Assembly: GCF_007004655.1 (NCBI RefSeq)
Contig: NZ_ML660088.1
Coordinates: 442,166-506,165, forward strand
Length of the DNA: 64,000 bases
Origin: Exilibacterium tricleocarpae
Lineage (GTDB): Bacteria > Pseudomonadota > Gammaproteobacteria > Pseudomonadales > Cellvibrionaceae
Reading direction: 5' to 3'
Below the pieces are notes generated by a model. The model was not told the DNA's origin. It ran no database searches and saw only the letters and a program-made list of their open reading frames with translations. The position numbers and the translations under genes are program-made. Below, one piece after another: positions 58,170 through 64,000 of the stretch (position 1 is the first letter of the stretch; each line of letters begins with the position of its first letter).

Positions 58170-58457
58170 TTACTCCTGCATCATACCCTTGTATTTACCT
58201 GAATTAGCAAGGTATTCAATAGCCTTTTCCATATGACTACGATCAACTGATTCCAATACCAACAGATTACTTTCGAAAAATATGGGTTCATCCTCCAATT
58301 CATCATCGATATCTTGAGTAAGTCTCGCTTGATCATAAAATGTTATTTGATAGCGTACACCATCAAACTCTGCAAGAGCTTGAAACCAGCCTTTGGATTC
58401 CACCTCCCAAGCATACTCTTCGAAATCATCTGGTAGTTTAAGCTGATAGTTGATCAT
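58170..58457 (-). CDS. Predicted immunity protein for the adjacent Rhs toxin
   Basis: Small acidic protein of 95 residues (MINYQLKLPDDFEEYAWEVE start) with no recognised domain. ATG 58457 has AAAGG upstream; a longer frame to 58676 only overlaps the toxin gene. It begins 10 bases after the Rhs toxin stop, the standard toxin-immunity layout. Confidence 0.75.
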   Translation of the reverse strand: MINYQLKLPDDFEEYAWEVESKGWFQALAEFDGVRYQITFYDQARLTQDIDDELEDEPIFFESNLLVLESVDRSHMEKAIEYLANSGKYKGMMQE

Positions 58458-58467
58458 AGTTATACCT

Positions 58468-59412
58468 TTAATTAGAGCAACTGATTTTGCTACATGCATC
58501 AATAAACTGCTGCGGAGTAAGATTAGCCCCAGGTTTTGGAGTGATTTCAAAATGACGTGGAACTTTGCCCCGCTGAATAATCTGGAGGGTGTCAGGTACT
58601 GAGCTCTGATCCACTTTATGTGGAACAAATCCCTTCGAAGAAACACTACTTGGATTATCAAACACAGAAACACCATGAGTTGGTTTCACTGTACCTGTAA
58701 CTTTGTCTACCTTAAATTCATTGGGTCGCGGAGTAAAATCAGGCGCAGCTCCAGGTTTAGCGCCACGATAGAAATCTGGTCCCTTTGTAGCATCCTTACC
58801 CTCCTTCTTCAAAAGCTTCTTACTCAGAAACTTCGCCGCCCCCTTCCCCGAAAACAACGCCGGCATGCCCGTCGCACGTTCGAAGCCTTCCGCCGCCAGC
58901 TCCTTGGCGACCATCACTACCAGCGGTATGAGAAACGCCGCATTGCCATCCGGATCTACATATTTATAGGGATTGTTGTTCGCATACGCATAGCGATTAA
59001 AACTGACCGGATTATCAGCCTGAAAACCCACCGCGTCAATCCCCATAAACCGACCTATCGCGGGGTCGTAATACCGGGCACCCATATACGTCAGACCAGT
59101 CGCCTCGTCGTGAGGTTTACCGGTAAAGGACAACGAATGCGGACTGCCCTCGCCATCATCGACCTTATCACCGTAGGGACGATAGCTCTTTCGCCATAAC
59201 AAGGCACCCGTTTCATCCGAAGCCGCCACCACTGAACCCGTCGCATCCGTGTGATAATAGGTGGTGGTTCTCTCGGCATAGGCACTACCTGTGCACAGAT
59301 AGCCTATAAAAAGTAACAACAAGATGATCAGCGGTCGAGAAAAACGCTCTATACCAGCGGATGGCGCCTGCATGCCAGAATCAAACGCCAGTGTCTTTAT
59401 AGGCTTGTCCAT
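58468..59412 (-). CDS. Short secreted Rhs-core protein with variable toxin tip
   Basis: Product of 314 residues. A signal segment (PLIILLLLFIGYLCTGSAYA) is followed by two Rhs-type repeats and the Rhs core (YMGARYYDPAIGRFMGIDAV, NPYKYVDPDGN), then a hydrophobic linker, the junction KDATKG at the 58791-58801 sequence, and a tip of about 103 residues starting PDFYRGAKPGAAPDF. The tip has no family I can name; YRG recalls ADP-ribosyltransferases but that is weak. The core is almost identical to that at the window edge. Confidence 0.85.
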   Translation of the reverse strand: MDKPIKTLAFDSGMQAPSAGIERFSRPLIILLLLFIGYLCTGSAYAERTTTYYHTDATGSVVAASDETGALLWRKSYRPYGDKVDDGEGSPHSLSFTGKPHDEATGLTYMGARYYDPAIGRFMGIDAVGFQADNPVSFNRYAYANNNPYKYVDPDGNAAFLIPLVVMVAKELAAEGFERATGMPALFSGKGAAKFLSKKLLKKEGKDATKGPDFYRGAKPGAAPDFTPRPNEFKVDKVTGTVKPTHGVSVFDNPSSVSSKGFVPHKVDQSSVPDTLQIIQRGKVPRHFEITPKPGANLTPQQFIDACSKISCSN

Positions 59413-59415
59413 TTT

Positions 59416-59592
59416 TTAACAGTGCCTGTCCCCGCTGTTGTTGCTAATTTCGGAAGTTTGATTTGTCGGGCCTTTGTTGCGAGCACCGGCACCTTGAATA
59501 CTCTTCTTCAGTTCAGATTGACTTGCATGTGTTGCAGTCCCATTTCTCGAAACAATAAAGTCAGTTCCGCTTTTTCCCTTTGTAACATTTAA
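59416..59592 (-). pseudogene. Truncated orphan Rhs toxin tip
   Basis: Open frame of 58 codons with the junction (59576-59586; Val-Thr-Lys-Gly) then KSGTDFIVSRNGTATHASQS. It stops four bases before the ATG of the short Rhs gene, in the aacagtgcctgtcccc sequence. No immunity gene follows it. Confidence 0.75.
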
Positions 59593-59680
59593 TCATCCAA
59601 ATTACGAAGTCTCTATTAACACAGCCCCTATAAATTTTTTTTCTCCTTCACCTAAATAAACAATACATATTTTTTTGTAA

Positions 59681-60709
59681 CTATTCAGCACATTCAGAGA
59701 AAATTCCAGGCAATGTACTCTGAAACAAAGAGGTTAAAGCATGAGTGGCGGTGAGTCCCTGCTTGCGGCAAGACGATACATAGCCACGTATACGTGAAAA
59801 TATCACCGCCCCTTCCGGCGATCGAAAGCACCCCGATATTTTTTGCTGAACTTTGGTCATCCGAATATCGTTTTCACCCCGATTATTGGTGAAGGGCACA
59901 AAATCAATCACCATAAAGCGAAGAATATCATCCTCAAACTCTCTGAGTCGCTCCAGAAGATTGCGCGATTTCGACCGTTTTATCCTACCCCTCTGGCCTG
60001 CTTTTCGCTGTGATTTATCCGGTGGCGGGCATTCTTTTTCAGCGTCATCCAGTATGTCCCGATATTTTTTTCGATAATATCGCTCCTTTTGAGTCGGTAA
60101 CTGACCTCCGGCATCTTTGACCTTTTCATTCAACTTCAACAGAAATGCCTGCATCACCTTCGCCCACTGCTGCCCGTCCTTGTCCCAGGCATATTCCAGT
60201 TCTCTCAGGTGATGGGCATTACACAAAGCGTGAGCGCAGTCATTGTACTGGTAGTAAGGCTTCCAATGATCGTGACAGGCTATGCCACGATAACCTGGCA
60301 GAATTCCCATCGCATCCATGGCTTCAACCCCCCGCTTTTGATGAGGGAACAAACAGGTCCACCGCGCATTGGAGGCACAATGCAGCCAATGCCGCTTGCC
60401 ACCGACATTCACGCCGGTTTCATCCACATGAATCACTGGAGCGGCACACAGCTGGGCTTTGATGTAGTCTTCAGCACCCAGTGCTGCAATCAACTCGGCC
60501 GCTTCCTGGTTGAAGTTGAAAAGGGAGCCCACGCTGATGGGAATGTTCAATTGATCGGCGAAGTACTCTTCAATGCGGCTGTAAGGCAGCAACGGATATT
60601 GAGACAGGTAAACCGCGTGCGCCTTCAGTTGCTGCCCGTATTGAACGGGGCGATTTACCCCGTCGGGAAAAGCGGCGATAAAACGCTCCCCTTGTGCATT
60701 GGCTAACTA
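59681..60709 (-). mobile_element. IS66-family transposase remnant
   Basis: C-terminal part (about 340 of the usual 500 or so residues) of an IS66 TnpC transposase. The DDE residues are visible: Asp in VIHVDETGVNVGG, Asp in GIACHDHWKPYY, Glu in NNRGENDIRM. The N-terminus is missing upstream of GERFIAAFPDGVN, where a TAG closes the frame, and no tnpA or tnpB is present. It is not expected to move by itself. The flanks show no clear terminal inverted repeats. Confidence 0.85.
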
Positions 60710-60837
60710 CAGGGACGTACTTGCTGCGTGTCTTGAAAAGACCTACCGGTACAGCAGCCGGTTCGAAGCTCCCATGCTTGGAATTAATGCATGTGCTGAA
60801 TAGTTACGTAGCAACAAGCTAAATCAGAGAAATAAAG

Positions 60838-61227
60838 CTACTCCAACGCCATAGCTTTTTCTTTAACTACGTTCTGGTTAGATTCCAAGAATGCTTCGTA
60901 TTTTTCAAGCCAAGATGTTAGATCATTTTCTGTTGGCTGTGTCATTTGAACAGTTGGCCCTTCTGCAACAATCAAGTCATTTCCATCACAAATATCTGCT
61001 TCTACGAAATATATCCCATTACGATTAATAACATCCACCGTAATAGAGATTTCACCACCATTCCTATCCTTCATAAAAGTAAGATAGGCTCGCAAAGGAA
61101 AAGCAGTGTTACTGCTTTTCCCAATATCATGAATGAACTCATCACTAGAGTTGCATACGTACTCAACCAATGAAACAAATAGTGACTGTAATCGTAGCCA
61201 TAAAAATTGAGTTAAATTGTCATTCAT
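60838..61227 (-). CDS. Predicted immunity protein (cassette 4)
   Basis: Product of 129 residues (MNDNLTQFLWLRLQSLFVSL start), no recognised domain. It begins 13 bases after the orphan toxin tip at 61241-61558. AT-rich coding compared with the chromosome. The call rests on position. Confidence 0.65.
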   Translation of the reverse strand: MNDNLTQFLWLRLQSLFVSLVEYVCNSSDEFIHDIGKSSNTAFPLRAYLTFMKDRNGGEISITVDVINRNGIYFVEADICDGNDLIVAEGPTVQMTQPTENDLTSWLEKYEAFLESNQNVVKEKAMALE

Positions 61228-61240
61228 AATTATTTTCCGC

Positions 61241-61558
61241 TTACTTTTTAACCTGATCTACAACAGCGTCCATAAGCTCTTGTGTTAAGGGGTGCGTCGT
61301 ACCACTACCTCTACTATCTATCCAGCCCTGCATTTGACTCATATCTTTGGGTTTTATCGGGACATGCCCGGTTTTAGAGTTGTCACAAACTGCGCACAGC
61401 TTGTCAAGTTTAGATGTATCTATAACTTGGTTTTTGCCAGGCATAGGATTGATGTTTCCAGACAGCCCGCCTGTATCCTTCGGCCGCGGAGTTAAGTTCG
61501 TTGGTGTTCCAGAGCCACCACGGTAAACTAGATTATCTCCCCCCTTTGTAGCAACAAA
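61241..61558 (-). pseudogene. Orphan Rhs toxin tip (cassette 4)
   Basis: Open frame of 105 codons. It starts directly and in frame after the stop of the preceding immunity gene, with the junction at 61542-61552, and reads GGDNLVYRGGSGTPTNLTPRP, then a CXXC pair (LCAVCDNSKTGH). No start codon with ribosome site lies at its head; an internal ATG at 61444 could make only the last 67 residues. NLTPRPKD is a common lead-in of polymorphic toxins. Activity unknown. Confidence 0.75.
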
Positions 61559-62065
61559 CTATAGACTAGGCCATGGTTCTCCTACTATTTCTTCAATAGA
61601 CCTGCATTTATTCATTTTGCTCTGGTTAAAATGTTCAACATATTCCACAGAATGATCTTTCACCCCTAATCGAGTACGAATCAAGTCTTCTGCATATGCA
61701 AGATTTACACGAATCTCCACAATCTCATCTGCTGATGGTTCATACTCCGTCCGTTCAATTAACCCTGCCGCTTGTAATAACCACCAACATATAAATGACA
61801 ATTCATCTTCTTTGAGTACAAACTTTCCAAAAAGCGGTTTTGCGACAGAAAAGCTGTTAGCAACAGGCTTGCTTGGCATTGCTTTAGGGGGTACATCATA
61901 ACCAGAGATTTCTGAGAGCCGAAAAATTATATCACGACAATTTGGTTGACCTCCCAAATAGTCAACCATATCTGCCCATTTTCCACCTAAAGCCCTATCA
62001 AATGAGAGCTGTAGCATCCTGATAAATAGAAACAAACCCATTAGAAATGTTTCATCAAACTTCAT
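61559..62065 (-). CDS. Predicted immunity protein (cassette 3)
   Basis: Product of 168 residues (MKFDETFLMGLFLFIRMLQL start), no recognised domain, mixed alpha-helical by appearance. It begins nine bases after the stop of the orphan tip at 62075-62398, and its own stop abuts the next tip in frame. Confidence 0.65.
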   Translation of the reverse strand: MKFDETFLMGLFLFIRMLQLSFDRALGGKWADMVDYLGGQPNCRDIIFRLSEISGYDVPPKAMPSKPVANSFSVAKPLFGKFVLKEDELSFICWWLLQAAGLIERTEYEPSADEIVEIRVNLAYAEDLIRTRLGVKDHSVEYVEHFNQSKMNKCRSIEEIVGEPWPSL

Positions 62066-62074
62066 CGCTTACTC

Positions 62075-62398
62075 CTATTGACGCCTAATTTTGGGATTTG
62101 AACTCTTAATATCAAACGGTTTATCAGTTGGAATTACCCCTGTATTCCTGGGGCCAACTTTTGTAGGCTGTATCGAACTACGCGGAACGTCGAACTCAAC
62201 AAACCTCCCCCTACCAAAAGCCCCTGTTTCAGCAGATGCAGATTTCGATGGTCCGAAAGGAGCTGTTTCTACATGAACACCCGCAGGATCACCTCTCCCT
62301 GGATTGATAGCGCCATCCTTTTTAGTGCCTCTTGCTCCTTCTGGAGATGTATGATGACGAACACGAACCAGGTCATCTCCTCCCTTTGTAGCATTAAA
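62075..62398 (-). pseudogene. Orphan Rhs toxin tip, HYD1-like ADP-ribosyltransferase (cassette 3)
   Basis: Open frame of 107 codons without a start, beginning in frame right after the stop of the cassette 2 immunity gene; junction at 62382-62392. It reads GGDDLVRVRHHTSPEGARGT and later GRFVEFDVP. The Arg-His-His-Thr start and hydrophobic VEFDVP strand resemble the Tox-ART-HYD1 group; that family call is tentative. The full tip length seems kept. Confidence 0.7.
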
Positions 62399-62704
62399 TT
62401 AGCTCCAAACGACTGGTGACTTCCCCTCCTGTCTTAGCACCATTGCTTCAGGCCCGTTGTAATCGTCATCCTTTAAGCCAACCGAAATGGTTCTACCATC
62501 ATCAAAGATGATTAAAACGCTATCACCAGACTCCTCTACAGATTTAACCTTCCTACCTTCAATACCTGTTACTGGCCCACCGTCATAGACATAGTTATTG
62601 AAAATACTCAGCGTCGTACCATCAGAAAACACAACCTGGATGTAGTCATGCACTTCTTCAATCTTGCTGATAATAAGCCCAATCAAAATCTGTAGAGCAG
62701 TCAT
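62399..62704 (-). CDS. Predicted immunity protein (cassette 2)
   Basis: Product of 101 residues (MTALQILIGLIISKIEEVHD start), with repeated short beta-strand patterns such as VVFSDGTTLSIFNNY and LIIFDDGRTISVGL. It starts nine bases after the orphan tip at 62714. No domain name is certain. Confidence 0.65.
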   Translation of the reverse strand: MTALQILIGLIISKIEEVHDYIQVVFSDGTTLSIFNNYVYDGGPVTGIEGRKVKSVEESGDSVLIIFDDGRTISVGLKDDDYNGPEAMVLRQEGKSPVVWS

Positions 62705-62713
62705 ATTCAGTCC

Positions 62714-63061
62714 TTAATCTATTGAGAAATGACTATCTTTATTGGAAAGAGTACGCCCGGTGTATGGATCTACCCCTTGACCGGACTTATTCTCATACTT
62801 GATATAGCCGTTCGGATAACCTGGGCTTTTTCCACGCGGTGGAGTTGGGTTCATGATACGCATCGTATCCACTTTTCCATTCGCGCCACCTTTACCACCA
62901 GTAAACGCACTACCAGTGGTCTTGCCTCCTGGGTTTACAACAGGCGTCGGCCCAGTAGCACCTTTTGGTACAGGGAATGCGGTACCTCCTGGTGACACGA
63001 CAAAGTCAGGAGCCTTATCAGATGCTTTTCCTACCCCCTTTGTCGCACTAAATTTCTGCTT
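62714..63061 (-). pseudogene. Orphan Rhs toxin tip (cassette 2)
   Basis: Open frame of 115 codons, junction at 63036-63046 (Ser-Ala-Thr-Lys-Gly), then PDFVVSPGGTAFPVPKGATG and a C-terminal half with SPGYPNGYIKYENKSGQGVD. A GTG at 62998 could start a 94-residue product, but it has no good ribosome site. The C-terminal half resembles unclassified Rhs tips. Activity unknown. Confidence 0.72.
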
Positions 63062-63075
63062 TTAGCCAAAATTTT

Positions 63076-63357
63076 TTAGGCCTCTGGCAATTTATCCTTC
63101 AGGCGCTGAATTTCAGCAAGCAGCTTAGGCACATCTTGTCTCGCATGGGCTATAAAATCTTGGTCTGCAACTGTAGCACCAATTAATTCAATATCGTCCC
63201 CTCTGTCTTCACCCTCTCCAGTCATTATGAAATTAGAACCACTGGTATGATTACGACCTTCCACATAAGATACCCATGGTGCACATGTTGCGGCGTCACA
63301 TCGTAATCGTATTTCTTTAAGCTCAGCCTCAGTCATACCAGTAGATTCTTTACTCAT
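63076..63357 (-). CDS. Predicted immunity protein for the right-edge Rhs toxin
   Basis: Product of 93 residues with TSGSNFIMTGEGEDRGDDIE and VADQDFIAHARQDVP. It begins seven bases after the Rhs toxin stop. The latter motifs also occur in phage-type small proteins, so the immunity role is inferred from position. Confidence 0.7.
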   Translation of the reverse strand: MSKESTGMTEAELKEIRLRCDAATCAPWVSYVEGRNHTSGSNFIMTGEGEDRGDDIELIGATVADQDFIAHARQDVPKLLAEIQRLKDKLPEA

Positions 63358-63364
63358 GGAAATA

Positions 63365-64000
63365 TTACCTATTCGGATTCTTCATCGTTGGAGTCATAAG
63401 ATTTTCTGCTTGCTTAGCAGTTATACCTGATAAAGTTGCATGATTCGGATTATTCTTCGTAGGCGATGCGACTACATCCCCCCCAGCCCTACGTACATCT
63501 CCGACGGTTGTCACACCAACTTTCTTGTGAGGAATACCTTGGGTTAACTCTTGAAGTGATTTGCCTGGGGCACTATTTACAGACACACCATCAAGCTTTC
63601 CGGCAGCATCCGTCGTAACGCCAGAACCGCTTGTAAACCTATCGGCAGTACAACTACCACCACGGCATACAATAGCATTATCAGGTAATCCTCCCTTTGT
63701 CGCATCCTTACCCTCCTTCTTCAAAAGCTTCTTACTCAGAAACTTCGCCGCCCCCTTCCCCGAAAACAACGCCGGCATGCCCGTCGCACGTTCGAAGCCT
63801 TCCGCCGCCACTTCCTTGGCGACCATCACTACCAGCGGTATGAGAAACGCCGCATTGCCATCCGGATCTACATATTTATAAGGATTGTTGTTCGCATACG
63901 CATAGCGATTAAAACTGACCGGATTATCAGCCTGAAAACCCACCGCGTCAATCCCCATAAACCGACCTATCGCGGGATCGTAATACCGGGCACCCATATA
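63365..64000 (-). CDS. Rhs-core protein with toxin tip, 5' part outside the window
   Basis: Runs off the right edge. The visible 212 codons give the Rhs core (RYYDPAIGRFMGIDAVGFQA, NPYKYVDPDGN), linker, junction at 63693-63703, and a tip GLPDNAIVCRGGSCTADRF ending in LMTPTMKNPNR. Core and linker nearly match the short Rhs gene at 58468-59412. Whether this copy is a full-length Rhs or also the short secreted form cannot be told. The tip is duplicated in truncated form at 57924-58154. Confidence 0.85.
   Translation of the reverse strand, partial: YMGARYYDPAIGRFMGIDAVGFQADNPVSFNRYAYANNNPYKYVDPDGNAAFLIPLVVMVAKEVAAEGFERATGMPALFSGKGAAKFLSKKLLKKEGKDATKGGLPDNAIVCRGGSCTADRFTSGSGVTTDAAGKLDGVSVNSAPGKSLQELTQGIPHKKVGVTTVGDVRRAGGDVVASPTKNNPNHATLSGITAKQAENLMTPTMKNPNR

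Noticed and set aside
58170..58676. Longer, 168-codon version of the immunity gene
   Set aside because: The first 73 codons only overlap the toxin gene in another frame; ATG 58457 has the ribosome site.

Overview
The window is a GC-rich gammaproteobacterial chromosome segment. Two blocks set the affiliation. hemA-prfA-prmC-moeB lies divergent from a TPR lipoprotein gene-lolB-ispE-tRNA(Gln)-prs-rplY-pth-ychF-tRNA(Met), which is the arrangement found in Pseudomonadales and Cellvibrionales. A sucrose locus with a TonB-dependent receptor, and several surface and c-di-GMP genes, suggest a marine or soil polysaccharide-using bacterium of the Cellvibrionales type. That placement is inference from gene order and protein similarity only.

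Layout. 1-10 kb holds mgsA-fumC, panB, a LysR regulator, a MATE exporter, a VanZ-like protein and a moxR-VWA pair. 10-16 kb holds an Lrp regulator divergent from an ornithine decarboxylase-type gene, a YbaK protein, a lone exbD, an aldehyde dehydrogenase and a radical SAM protein. 16-30 kb is the translation, haem and outer-membrane housekeeping block with two tRNA genes. 30-41 kb is signalling and envelope: two paralogous 7TMR-DISM diguanylate cyclases around a RoxA-like dihaem cytochrome, an XRE regulator, an slipin-nfeD pair, a receiver-GGDEF protein and a periplasmic binding protein. 41-50 kb holds an RND pump with a divergent TetR regulator, a GDT1 protein, an aminotransferase and a class II amidotransferase. 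49.5-57.5 kb is a Sux-like sucrose locus (LacI regulator, amylosucrase, TonB receptor) with a twin LacI-type operator, interrupted by a low-GC RloA-RloB (AbiL-like) defence pair. 57.5-64 kb is an Rhs polymorphic-toxin array: two Rhs cores, five further toxin-tip segments without starts (intact or truncated), five immunity-type genes and an IS66 remnant, all on the minus strand.

The most unusual material is outside the ordinary genes. The Rhs array has one conserved 11-base junction (reverse complement of ccctttgt[ac][ag][ac]c-type sequence, coding Ala/Val-Thr-Lys-Gly) at the head of all seven toxin tips. Two intergenic hairpins share a core but have different, perfectly self-complementary outer arms. 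A 40-base repeat occurs three times. Short tandem duplications begin at or across the stop codons of several genes, and one 18-base unit is amplified five times in frame inside a binding protein. All statements rest on reading the sequence; no database search was run.
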